Source: Pararhodospirillum photometricum DSM 122 (lineage in GTDB: Bacteria; Pseudomonadota; Alphaproteobacteria; Rhodospirillales; Rhodospirillaceae). From it: a DNA stretch of 9,073 nt. This document shows positions 1 to 6,965 of the stretch, piece after piece; positions within the stretch are counted from its first letter, which is position 1; each line of letters opens with the position of its first letter. The notes under the pieces are model-generated. The model was not told where the DNA came from. It searched no databases and was given only the letters and a program-made list of their open reading frames with translations. The DNA lies in contig NC_017059.1 of the NCBI RefSeq assembly GCF_000284415.1, positions 3,357,943 through 3,367,015 on the forward strand, read 5' to 3'. The position numbers and the translations under genes are program-made.

Positions 1-829
1 CATCACGCCACGCCGGATCGCGGGTCAGGGTGGGGAGCCAGGTCCGTGGATGGTGCGGGTCCGGTTGGGCAGCGAGCAGGCCTTGGGTGTAGGGGTGGCG
101 GGCGTGCGAGAGTTGGCTGGCTGGCAGGGTTTCCAGGATGCGCCCAGCGTACATCACCGCCACGCGGTCGCAAAACTCGGCCACCAGGGGCAGGTCATGG
201 GAGATGAACAGCAAGCCCATGCCGTGCTCGCGGCCCAGGGCCTCCAGCAGGGACAACACGTCGCGCTGCACGGTGGCGTCGAGGGCGCTGGTCGGCTCGT
301 CGGCAATCAGCAGGTCGGGCCCCAGCGCCACCATCATGGCAATCATCACCCGCTGGCCCATGCCGCCCGACACCTGATGCGGCCACGACGCCATCACCCG
401 GTCCGGGTTGTCGAGGCCGACGGCGGCCAGAGCGGCGCGGGCCTGCTCCCGGGCGGCGCGCCGGGACACGTGGGGGTCCTTCGCTTGCAGGGCCTCGATC
501 AGTTGCAGGTCGATCCGCATGACCGGGTTCAGGCTATAGCGGGGGTCTTGGAGGATCATGGCGATGCGCCGCCCGCGTATCGTGCGCCAGCCTTTGTCCG
601 ACACGGTGGTGAGGTCCTGGCCGTCGAAGGTCAAGCGCTCGGCCCGCCAGCGCGCCGAGGCCGGGAGCAGTCCCAGCAGGGCGCGACCAGTCAGGGATTT
701 GCCCGCCCCGCTCTCGCCGACCAGGGCCAGCCGTTCGCCGCGGTGTAGGGTTAGGGAGACGCCGCGCACGGCACTGACCGGGCCGGGGAAGTCAATCCAG
801 AGGGTGCGAAGGTCGAGTAGGGGGGGCAT
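1..829 (-). CDS. dppD: Dipeptide/oligopeptide ABC transporter ATP-binding protein (DppD/OppD-like), partial at left edge
   Basis: This is the cytoplasmic ATPase of a Dpp/Opp peptide importer, which hydrolyses ATP to drive uptake through the DppB-DppC channel. The frame starts at ATG 829-827 and stays open for 276 codons to the window edge, with no stop seen. Visible motifs are Walker A GESGAGKS (residues 38-45), the Q-loop in ILQDP (Q94), an ABC signature VSGGMGQR (153-160), Walker B LLIADEPT (173-180) plus SALD, and the H-switch SHD (H211). HPYTQGLL (245-252) is typical of the C-terminal extension of OppD/DppD proteins. Family members are usually about 320-340 residues, so some 45-60 residues lie outside. 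The signature has M where Q is common (SGGMGQR), a frequent variant in this subfamily. It is last in the visible operon, 133 nt behind dppC. The start has only a weak ribosome-binding site. Peptide specificity cannot be read from the ATPase. Confidence 0.93.
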   Translation of the reverse strand, partial: MPPLLDLRTLWIDFPGPVSAVRGVSLTLHRGERLALVGESGAGKSLTGRALLGLLPASARWRAERLTFDGQDLTTVSDKGWRTIRGRRIAMILQDPRYSLNPVMRIDLQLIEALQAKDPHVSRRAAREQARAALAAVGLDNPDRVMASWPHQVSGGMGQRVMIAMMVALGPDLLIADEPTSALDATVQRDVLSLLEALGREHGMGLLFISHDLPLVAEFCDRVAVMYAGRILETLPASQLSHARHPYTQGLLAAQPDPHHPRTWLPTLTRDPAWRD

Positions 830-847
830 GGGCTCGGGGCTTTTTTT

Positions 848-944
848 AAGGGAAGGCTGGGGAGGCTCGCCTCCCCAGACCCCTCCGTTCCTGGGGCATG
901 GTCAACGAGGGGTCTGGGGAGGCGAGCCTCCCCAGCCTTCCCTT
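848..944. repeat. Perfect 38-bp inverted repeat with nested palindromes between dppC and dppD
   Basis: Arms 848-885 and 907-944 are exact reverse complements, separated by a 21-nt spacer (886-906). Each arm itself contains a 10-bp inverted repeat with a 2-nt centre (CTGGGGAGGC / GCCTCCCCAG at 857-866 and 869-878, mirrored in the right arm). RNA from either strand could therefore fold into one long hairpin or two short ones in tandem. On the operon strand the hairpin is followed by an A-run, not a T-run (plus-strand Ts at 841-847), so it is not a standard intrinsic terminator. It fills most of the 133-nt gap between two genes of one operon. It may be a dispersed palindromic repeat, or an element that tunes dppD expression or mRNA stability; neither role is shown by the sequence. 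Confidence 0.9.
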
Positions 945-962
945 CTTCCCCGAGCCAAGGCA

Positions 963-1868
963 CTAGCGCTCCTCCATTCGCGGATCCAAAACATCGCGCA
1001 AGCCATCCCCCAGCAGGTTGAAGGCCAAGGCCACGACAAAAATCGCCACCCCCGGCACCGTGGCCACCCACCAGTGGTCCAGCATCACCTTGCGGCCGCT
1101 ACTCACCATCGCCCCCCACTCCGGGCTGGGAGGCTGGGCGCCGAGGCCCAGGAAGCCAAGGCCGGCCGCCGCCAAAATGATCCCGGCCATATCGAGGGTC
1201 AACCGCACGATCACCGAACTCAGGCACATCGGCATGACGTGGTGGACCACCAGCCGCGCCGTTGAGGCACCGGCCAGCCGGGCGGCAACCAGATAGTCGG
1301 CCCGGCGCACGGCCAGGGTTTCAGCCCGCGCCAAGCGGGCATAGGGCGGCCATGACGTCAGCGCGATGGCGAGCACCGCGTTTTCCAAGCCGGGTCCCAG
1401 GGCGGCGACCAGGGCCAGGGCCAGGATGAGCCGGGGTAAGGCGAGAAAGATATCGGTCAGGCGCATGAGCACTGCATCCAGGCGGCCGCCAACCGTACCG
1501 GCCAGGGTGCCCACCACCAACCCGAGCGGCGCGACACTGATCGCCACCAACCCGACGATCCCCAGGGTGGGCCGCGCCCCGCACAGCAGGCGCGAGAGCA
1601 TGTCGCGGCCCAGTTCGTCGGTACCCAGGGGATGGCCCGGGGTCCCGGGCGGCAGCAAACGCGCCGCTAGATCCTGGGCCGCCGGATCCTGCGGCGCCAA
1701 GGCCGGTCCCACAAAGGCCAGCAGGACCAAAACGACCAGGACGCCAAGCCCGGCCATGGCCAGCGGCTGGCGTCCCAGGCGTCGTGCGCCCCGGGCCAGC
1801 CGCCCGAGGTCGGCCTGCACGCGGGAGGTGGGGGGATCGGTAAACAGCCAAGCGCGCGGTGGGCTCAT
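963..1868 (-). CDS. dppC: Dipeptide ABC transporter permease (DppC-like)
   Basis: Inner-membrane permease forming half of the peptide channel, 301 residues, a normal length for DppC/OppC. The N-terminus has a cytoplasmic stretch, then a hydrophobic segment (about 36-58). HPLGTDELGRDMLSRLL (79-95) is the hallmark of the DppC/OppC/NikC branch. Further membrane segments follow at about 103-125, 138-158, 220-243 and 268-288. The cytoplasmic EAA loop that docks on the ATPase lies at about 192-215 (AARLAGASTARLVVHHVMP). The ATG at 1868-1866 overlaps the dppB stop by 4 nt (ATGA), so translation is probably coupled; no strong ribosome-binding site is visible. The stop is TAG at 965-963. The downstream partner dppD comes after the inverted repeat. 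Family assignment is firm; whether the substrate is dipeptide, oligopeptide or another small molecule is not. Confidence 0.95.
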   Translation of the reverse strand: MSPPRAWLFTDPPTSRVQADLGRLARGARRLGRQPLAMAGLGVLVVLVLLAFVGPALAPQDPAAQDLAARLLPPGTPGHPLGTDELGRDMLSRLLCGARPTLGIVGLVAISVAPLGLVVGTLAGTVGGRLDAVLMRLTDIFLALPRLILALALVAALGPGLENAVLAIALTSWPPYARLARAETLAVRRADYLVAARLAGASTARLVVHHVMPMCLSSVIVRLTLDMAGIILAAAGLGFLGLGAQPPSPEWGAMVSSGRKVMLDHWWVATVPGVAIFVVALAFNLLGDGLRDVLDPRMEER

Positions 1869-2893
1869 TCGAGACGGGTCCGGGGATCAAGCCAGCGATA
1901 GAGCGCATCGGACAGCCTATTGAGCCCGATAAACACCACGCCGACCACCAAGGTCCCGCCCAACACCGCATTCATGTCGGCGTTCAACAGGGAATTGGTG
2001 ATGTAAAAGCCAAGGCCGGGCCAGGAAAACACGATTTCGGTCAACACCGAGCCCTCCAGCAAGGAGGCATAGGACAGAGCAATCACCGTAACCAGGGGCA
2101 CGGCGGCGTTGCCCAGGGCGTGCCGCCACACCACCCGGGCCTCGGACAGACCCTTGAGCCGAGCGGTCAAGATATACTCCTGGCGCAGTTGCTCCAGCAT
2201 CAGACTGCGGGTCATGCGGCACAGCGAGGCCATGCTGAACAGGCCGAGAATGCCGGCGGGCAGGACCAAGTGGGCCAGGGCATTGCGCGCCACCTCGGGC
2301 TCGCCGGCCAGCAGGGCATCCAGCACCAACACGCCGGTGCGCGGAGCCACCAAGCCTTCGTAGAGCACATCAAGCCGCCCCGGCCCCGGCACCCAGTCGA
2401 GCCGGGCATAAAACACCGCCAAGCCCATCAGGCCCAGCCAGAACACCGGCACGGAATAGCCCAGCAAGCCGAACAACCGCAGCCCCTGGTCGATCCAGCG
2501 CCCCTGGTGCCACGCGGCAAGGACCCCGGCTGGGACCCCCAGCCCCACCCCCAGCGCCAGGGCCACGCTTGCCAGTTCCAAGGTGGCGGGAAACACCCGC
2601 GCCACGTCTTCCAGCACCGGCCGCCCGGTCAGGATCGAGGTCCCCAAGTCGCCCTGGAACACCGCCGCCCCATAGCTCAGAAACTGACGCCACAGCGGTT
2701 GGTCGAAGCCCCACTGGGCCCGGGCCGCCGCCAGAATCTCGCCCCCGGCCCGGTCGCCGACCAGGGTCAGGGCGGGATCGACCGGCACCACCCGGCCAAT
2801 AACGAACGTCACCGCCAGCAAGCCAAGCAGCGTGACCAGGATCGAGGCCAGCCCCCGCGCCGCGCCGTGGATCCGTCCGCGTCCTGGGGTCAC
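1865..2893 (-). CDS. dppB: Dipeptide ABC transporter permease (DppB-like), GTG start
   Basis: Inner-membrane permease, the second half of the peptide channel, 342 residues with the chosen start. The GTG at 2893-2891 overlaps the dppA stop by 4 nt (GTGA) and has AGGGCGG just upstream. An ATG at 3136 in the same frame would add 81 residues, but these overlap dppA, are Arg/Gly/Ala-rich and do not look like DppB, so it is rejected. The N-terminus then fits the family: a short basic segment and first membrane helix (about 14-35, SILVTLLGLLAVTFVIG). Other hydrophobic segments lie at about 105-127, 140-162, 206-226, 264-284 and 308-326. The EAA loop is at about 240-262 (ILTARLKGLSEARVVWRHALG). The end (YRWLDPRTRLE) matches the usual LDPR motif near the C-terminus of these permeases. 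It is slightly longer than E. coli DppB. Confidence 0.94.
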   Translation of the reverse strand: MTPGRGRIHGAARGLASILVTLLGLLAVTFVIGRVVPVDPALTLVGDRAGGEILAAARAQWGFDQPLWRQFLSYGAAVFQGDLGTSILTGRPVLEDVARVFPATLELASVALALGVGLGVPAGVLAAWHQGRWIDQGLRLFGLLGYSVPVFWLGLMGLAVFYARLDWVPGPGRLDVLYEGLVAPRTGVLVLDALLAGEPEVARNALAHLVLPAGILGLFSMASLCRMTRSLMLEQLRQEYILTARLKGLSEARVVWRHALGNAAVPLVTVIALSYASLLEGSVLTEIVFSWPGLGFYITNSLLNADMNAVLGGTLVVGVVFIGLNRLSDALYRWLDPRTRLE

Positions 2894-4503
2894 GATCCGC
2901 CCTTGATCAAGCCACGGTAGTAGACCACATCGAAGTTCGGCCCGACCGCAAAGCCCCGCACCCCGGCCCGCTCGGCAATCACCGCGATGTCCTGGAACAT
3001 GATGACATAGGGGGAGTCGGCCAGAACCGCGCGCTGTAAGTCCTGATAGCGCTGGCGCCGCGCCTCGGGATCGGGCTCGGCCAGGGCGGCTTCGGTGCGC
3101 GCGGTCAATTCGGGAATCACCCAACTGTTGCGCCACGCCAGCAAGGTGGTGGGGCTGCTGTCGCTGTTGTCGGGGTTCCAGACAAAGCCCTGGGCGTTGC
3201 CGTGGGGGTCGAGGTAATCGGGGGCCCAGCGGCCGATATAGATATCGTGCTGACGGGCGCGATAGCGGGTGAGAGTCTGCTTGTTATCGCCGGGCCGGAT
3301 TTCCAAACGAATGCCCACCTGCGCCCAGGTTGCTTGCAACACCTGGGCAATATCGGCGGTGGGCGACGTGTTGCGCACCTCCATGCTCACGGGAAACCCC
3401 TGAGCAAGGCCGGCCTGGGCCAGCAGGGCGCGGGCCTTGTCCAGGTCCAGGTGATAGGGAGTCTCGTCAAGCGCCCCGGGGAAGCCCTCGGGCAGGAAGG
3501 TTTGGTGCGGCTTTTTCGAGCCCTGGAGAATAGCGCGCTCGATGCCGTCGTAATCCACCAGCCAGCGCAGGGCCTCGCGCACCTCGGGCTTGGCCAAATA
3601 CGGGTTTTTCTGGTTGAGACCGAGGTAATAGAGGGCGCTCTGGGGCACGCGGCGCAGGCTCACCCCCTCGGTGCGGGCCAGGGCCGCTTGGTCGTCGGGC
3701 GACAGGTTGCGGGCAATGTCGGCATCGCCCTTTTCCAGCATCAGGCGTTGCGCCCCGCTCTCCGGCACATGGCGCAAGGCGATGCGCTTCATGGCCGGCG
3801 CCCCTTGCCAGTAGCCGTCAAAGCGCTGGAGCAAAACCATCTCGTTGGGCCGCCACACCCCGAGCATGAATGGCCCCGAGCCGGCGGTGTGGGTCTTGAG
3901 CCAGCCGTTGCCAAGATCGCCGTTTTCCTCGTGGGTCAGGATGGTTTGCCGGTCAAGCACCGAGCTGACCCAAGAGCCCAAGCCGTTCAACACAAAGCTG
4001 GGGGCAAAGCGGCGGTCGGTCTCCAGCACCAGGGTTCGGTCATCAAGGGCCCGCACCTTATCGGCCACCGTGTCGGGGGTCAGGCCGAACTGGGTGAGGA
4101 TAAACGCTGGCCCCTTGTTCAGCCGAACAACACGGTGCAGCGACCATGCCACGTCGGCGGCAGTGACCGGGGTGCCCGAGTGAAAGCGCACGCCATCACG
4201 GATGTGAAAGGTAAAGGTGCGGCCATCGGCGCTGATCTCCCAGCGCTCGGCAATGCCGCCCCGGATCTCCTCGGGATTGTCGATGTTGTAATAGACCAGC
4301 CGGTCATAGACGTTGGCCGCGATTTCGGCGCCAGAGAACTCGTAGGCCTCGGCCGGATCCAGGCTCATCAGTTCATCGAGCTGCCAAGCGATGACCGCCA
4401 TGTCGGGCGGGGTACGCGCCTCGACCGCCTGCCCCCCTCCCCCCAGTCCAACCATCAAACCGGCACAGAGCACCAAGCAACGCAAACCGCCGACACGGAT
4501 CAT
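2890..4503 (-). CDS. dppA: Periplasmic peptide-binding protein of ABC transporter (DppA-like, SBP family 5)
   Basis: Extracytoplasmic solute-binding protein that captures the substrate and delivers it to DppBC; 537 residues, normal for the family. The start is ATG 4503-4501 with GGGGAGAG 4 nt upstream (4508-4515). Residues 1-29 form a Sec signal peptide: basic R3 and R8, a hydrophobic core at about 10-24, and likely cleavage after AVEA. No lipobox is present (LVLC lacks a small residue before C13), so a soluble periplasmic protein is expected. Family-5 hallmarks are EIAANVYDRLVYYN (60-73), AERWEISADGRTFTFHIRDG (85-104) and VRFHSGTPVTAADVAWSL (105-122). The C-terminal domain contains ALRWLVDYDGIERAIL and the region LDPHGNAQGF. 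Peptide is the likeliest ligand; related proteins bind nickel, haem, glutathione or opines, and the sequence alone does not decide. The gene lies 31 nt downstream of the TIR-module ATPase, leaving no room for its own promoter outside coding DNA. Confidence 0.93.
   Translation of the reverse strand: MIRVGGLRCLVLCAGLMVGLGGGGQAVEARTPPDMAVIAWQLDELMSLDPAEAYEFSGAEIAANVYDRLVYYNIDNPEEIRGGIAERWEISADGRTFTFHIRDGVRFHSGTPVTAADVAWSLHRVVRLNKGPAFILTQFGLTPDTVADKVRALDDRTLVLETDRRFAPSFVLNGLGSWVSSVLDRQTILTHEENGDLGNGWLKTHTAGSGPFMLGVWRPNEMVLLQRFDGYWQGAPAMKRIALRHVPESGAQRLMLEKGDADIARNLSPDDQAALARTEGVSLRRVPQSALYYLGLNQKNPYLAKPEVREALRWLVDYDGIERAILQGSKKPHQTFLPEGFPGALDETPYHLDLDKARALLAQAGLAQGFPVSMEVRNTSPTADIAQVLQATWAQVGIRLEIRPGDNKQTLTRYRARQHDIYIGRWAPDYLDPHGNAQGFVWNPDNSDSSPTTLLAWRNSWVIPELTARTEAALAEPDPEARRQRYQDLQRAVLADSPYVIMFQDIAVIAERAGVRGFAVGPNFDVVYYRGLIKGGS
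2897..2903 (-). promoter_or_regulatory. Ribosome-binding site for dppB
   Basis: AGGGCGG on the minus strand ends 3 nt before the GTG at 2893-2891, inside the last codons of dppA. Together with the 4-nt stop/start overlap it supports GTG as the dppB start over the far upstream ATG. Confidence 0.6.
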
Positions 4504-4534
4504 CAGGCTCTCCCCGGGCGCACGACCAGTCCCT

Positions 4535-6013
4535 TCATCCCTCCGGGAAGGTGAAGCTTCCGTGCCGGGGCGGCAACTGGTTTGTCACAGGAAAGGGAGG
4601 GAACTGCTCCGGCAAGAAACCCGCAAAAGCTGTAGACATAGAGGGATCTTCGTTCAGCAACACCCCCATGGGGACAGCTCGCCCCCTCAACTCCTCGGCA
4701 GCCTGAGAAGTGGAAGAGGCCTCTCTAAGGACCAACAGACCTCTACGAACCCAGTATTGCGCCTGCTCCTTGTCCATTCGATTCCAATGAAAATCGGCCA
4801 AACTCCCCATGGCTTCCAGCGTCTTCTGGTCTGAGGGGCCGTACTTTGCTAGGCACACCTCAAAAACCTCTTCCAAGAGGTCTTTAGTATTTTTATAGTC
4901 TTTATCATTTTCATAATCTTTACCAGAAATTAAACTCGTGATTTCACGACTCATCTGAGCAAGAGTGTCCGCATCAGCTCTCTCTGAACTCTCCCTGTGA
5001 TCCCCCTCCCTGATTTCTTTGGGAGCCGGAAGATTTTCCCCCCGAGACTGGAGGTCCTCTGCTTGGTCGCCTGGACTGGAGATCACGGCCGGCTCAACAA
5101 GATCCCACTCCAAATCGGCGTCGATCAGGCGGGCAAGTCGAGCATAAGCCGCGCTCAAGGATCCAGGGTCATTGAGCTCGGAGGGACGCTCGTGGACAGA
5201 AAGCTTTTCACCAAAACTCCAACGGGCCACATAGGGCAGGTAAAGACCATCGAGAACTTTTTTTGCCTTGCCGCTCTCCCACAACCACCCCCGAAAGAGT
5301 TCTTCGATTTCTCCTGCAATTTTTATCCTCCACTCCTCGGATTGATCTCCCTCAGCTCGACGATCATCCCGACTGAGGAGTGGCAGCGCTCGAAGAAACC
5401 GACGGTCCTCGGGCAGTTTTTCTTGAGCCGACCGCGCCCGGCGGATCACCTCCGCACACCCCAGAACGCTCTGTTTGTTGGCCGTAAAGATTGCAACCAG
5501 GATATCCGGGAAGATGATCGTGCAAATGCCGCCGACATCGGAAATCCCCGTCCGACTATCAATCAAAATAAAATCATAGCTTTCCAACCATTCCTGCCTC
5601 ATTCTGAGAAGAGACTGACCAAAACTTATCTCTTCATCATCAAAAAGAACATCATAATTCAAAGATTGAACCAGTTTAATATAGTCATTTGTTTCTCTAC
5701 CCGCCGAAATGAAGTGAAGAAAACCTTCACCTTTTACGTTAACGGGAACATCTATAGAAATTAAACAGTCTCTCCAACAAGTCTCTTTCCTATCCCGGAA
5801 AGAACACAGGAGATCAACGACTCCAGGTCGATATTTTCGCTCAAAATCTTTCTTGAGGCCCGCCCAATAGTGCTCAAGCCCAGGAGCTTCCAGATCGAAA
5901 TCAACGGTCAAGACCTTCCGGCCCCAACAAGCCAGCAAAAACGCCACATTGGCCAACGCCATTGAGCGCCCCACGCCCCCTTTATACGAATAAAAAGTCA
6001 GTACCATTCCCAT
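4535..6013 (-). CDS. KGGVGR-variant MinD/ParA-like ATPase with TPR-like C-terminal segment (TIR-module partner)
   Basis: A 492-residue P-loop protein of the MinD/ParA (SIMIBI) class. The N-terminus reads LTFYSYKGGVGRSMALANVA (residues 5-24): a deviant Walker A in which the Lys normally before Ser/Thr is Arg (R16), while the signature Lys K11 remains. VLTVDFDLEAPGLEH (34-48) carries the acidic switch residues and ILIDSRTGISDVGG (149-162) is the Walker B/switch II region. The ATPase fold runs to about 300; a charged linker (about 310-355) follows. Residues about 377-432 (including CLAKYGPSDQKTLEAMGSLA) look like a TPR_12 or kinesin-light-chain type repeat. The tail is Pro-rich. By homology to KGGVGR ATPases encoded beside TIR, TPR and other effector genes, it probably acts as a nucleotide-dependent sensor or switch for the TIR protein; this is inference. 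The gene begins 18 nt after the TIR stop, behind AGGGAGAGGGG. M3 is an alternative start. It is more AT-rich than dppA, especially in its 5' two thirds. Confidence 0.85.
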   Translation of the reverse strand: MGMVLTFYSYKGGVGRSMALANVAFLLACWGRKVLTVDFDLEAPGLEHYWAGLKKDFERKYRPGVVDLLCSFRDRKETCWRDCLISIDVPVNVKGEGFLHFISAGRETNDYIKLVQSLNYDVLFDDEEISFGQSLLRMRQEWLESYDFILIDSRTGISDVGGICTIIFPDILVAIFTANKQSVLGCAEVIRRARSAQEKLPEDRRFLRALPLLSRDDRRAEGDQSEEWRIKIAGEIEELFRGWLWESGKAKKVLDGLYLPYVARWSFGEKLSVHERPSELNDPGSLSAAYARLARLIDADLEWDLVEPAVISSPGDQAEDLQSRGENLPAPKEIREGDHRESSERADADTLAQMSREITSLISGKDYENDKDYKNTKDLLEEVFEVCLAKYGPSDQKTLEAMGSLADFHWNRMDKEQAQYWVRRGLLVLREASSTSQAAEELRGRAVPMGVLLNEDPSMSTAFAGFLPEQFPPFPVTNQLPPRHGSFTFPEG

Positions 6014-6031
6014 CTACTCGCCCCTCTCCCT

Positions 6032-6685
6032 TTACAGCTTAAAAGGAAATTCCTCTGGAGTTGTATTAAGGAGAGGACAATAGAGCGGATTTACCCAACT
6101 CCCCACCGCACTCAACGGTTCTATTCCGTCGACCAGAGCAGAAATACGTTCAGCAAGACAGTCTACATCCTTTTGAAAGTCTATATATGTTTCATGTTTG
6201 CTCCAGCTTTCGTGGGAATGTCGATATTCTCTAAAATCATAGCATACTCTGCCATTCGGCCCGGAAACCAACGGATTTGCAATACAATCCTGCCACCTGA
6301 TGGGAAAAATCCTTTTAAGCGTGTAATTTTTCCCGTCCTTACTCAAATTGATATCACCGTTTGAAAGATCCCTCGCCTCGAACGTCCTCCACTCAACGGA
6401 ACACCACGGCGATCTAAAATAAGCATCACCACAAATTGAAACAAGACATCTTGAGTGATACAAGCACTCCAACAGTGCATTACTTGGGACTAAACCAACC
6501 TCAACGTCATAGTCAACGAATATTTTTGCCTCTTCCCCCATCACGTCAGTTAGTCGTGATTTTAATTCTTTATAAAAATGCGTCCTCAACCAACCATGCA
6601 AAAGATCTCCCCGCTTATAACTTATAAAAGCATGATAAACATAATCTTCTCTTATTCTAAACGGAGGTTTATTTTGATCACTCAT
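6032..6685 (-). CDS. TIR-domain protein, putative NAD-hydrolysing effector
   Basis: A 217-residue protein with an N-terminal TIR domain. HAFISYKRGD (18-27) is the first strand and box 1. IFVDYDVEVGLVP (55-67) covers the next strand and BB-loop region. CLVSICGDAYFRSPWCSVEW (80-99) is the segment carrying the SxxCxxE pattern, with E98 at the position of the catalytic glutamate in NADase TIR domains. The domain ends near FPIRWQDC (127-134); residues after about 140 form a C-terminal extension of unclear function ending in EEFPFKL. The start is ATG 6685-6683 with GAGAGGGG (6689-6696) 3 nt upstream. It is first in a pair with the KGGVGR ATPase. From bacterial TIR defence systems (for example Thoeris and TIR-APAZ), the expected action is cleavage of NAD+ or synthesis of a cyclic ADP-ribose signal on activation; which one, and the trigger, cannot be read here. 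Base composition is markedly AT-richer than the flanks. A purely structural, non-enzymatic TIR is possible. Confidence 0.85.
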   Translation of the reverse strand: MSDQNKPPFRIREDYVYHAFISYKRGDLLHGWLRTHFYKELKSRLTDVMGEEAKIFVDYDVEVGLVPSNALLECLYHSRCLVSICGDAYFRSPWCSVEWRTFEARDLSNGDINLSKDGKNYTLKRIFPIRWQDCIANPLVSGPNGRVCYDFREYRHSHESWSKHETYIDFQKDVDCLAERISALVDGIEPLSAVGSWVNPLYCPLLNTTPEEFPFKL

Positions 6686-6965
6686 TGTCCCCTCTCAAGA
6701 CAAAGAACCAAACCCATGGCAGCTTAAAGCACTCCCCATAATCGGTTATCGTAAAAATAATATTTTGTCAAATTGATTATCTAAAGTTGCGCACTCTACT
6801 TTCGCCTTCCCTTGACGAGACTCACGGAGCCGAGCTTCTCTTCCTCAGAAACAAGGGATCTAGGAGACGAGCCCCCTTCCCATCAGCACACTCACGGACG
6901 ATACACGCCCCCCAACACCTTTCCCCGACGCCTTCCTCCCAGCAACACGTGATCGACAAGGGCTT
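6686..6965. other. Divergent intergenic region between the TIR gene and the methyltransferase
   Basis: These 280 nt separate two divergent genes. The left part (to about 6790) is AT-rich like the TIR gene and holds its ribosome-binding site and a candidate promoter. The right part (about 6791-6965) is C-rich, on the composition of the methyltransferase side. I see no RNA gene, convincing small ORF, strong hairpin or clear promoter for the methyltransferase there. AAGGG just before its ATG is a modest ribosome-binding site. The composition step near 6790 could mark one edge of the AT-rich TIR cassette. Confidence 0.5.
6745..6771 (-). promoter_or_regulatory. Candidate sigma70-like promoter for the TIR/ATPase pair
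   Basis: On the minus strand TTGACA (6771-6766) is a perfect -35 hexamer, followed after 15 nt by GATAAC (6750-6745), a 4/6 match to the -10. The spacer is short (17 is ideal) and AT-rich. It lies about 60 nt upstream of the TIR start in the only long AT-rich stretch of the divergent gap. Alternative -10 placements are weaker. Confidence 0.35.

Noticed and set aside
841..944. Inverted repeat as a classical intrinsic terminator of the dpp operon
   Set aside because: On the operon strand an A-run follows the hairpin, and on the other strand the sequence after it is C-rich; no T-tract follows in either direction.
1859..2920. Long plus-strand open frame opposite dppB
   Set aside because: It is antisense to a clear permease in GC-rich DNA; its His/Gln/Gly-rich product is typical of a shadow frame. 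The same applies to 3202-4554, 558-1265 and 50-748.
2894..3136. 81-residue N-terminal extension of DppB from an ATG at 3136
   Set aside because: It lies wholly inside dppA in another frame, has Arg/Gly-rich low-information sequence, and the GTG at 2893 has a ribosome-binding site and a 4-nt overlap with the dppA stop.
4997..5764. 255-codon plus-strand open frame opposite the KGGVGR ATPase
   Set aside because: The minus strand carries the ATPase motifs in order with a ribosome-binding site; the opposite frame has no recognisable domain and no start signal.
6820..6898. Direct repeat ACTCACGGA at 6820-6828 and 6890-6898
   Set aside because: Nine bases in two copies in an untranslated gap, without palindromic structure or further copies, is not distinguishable from chance.
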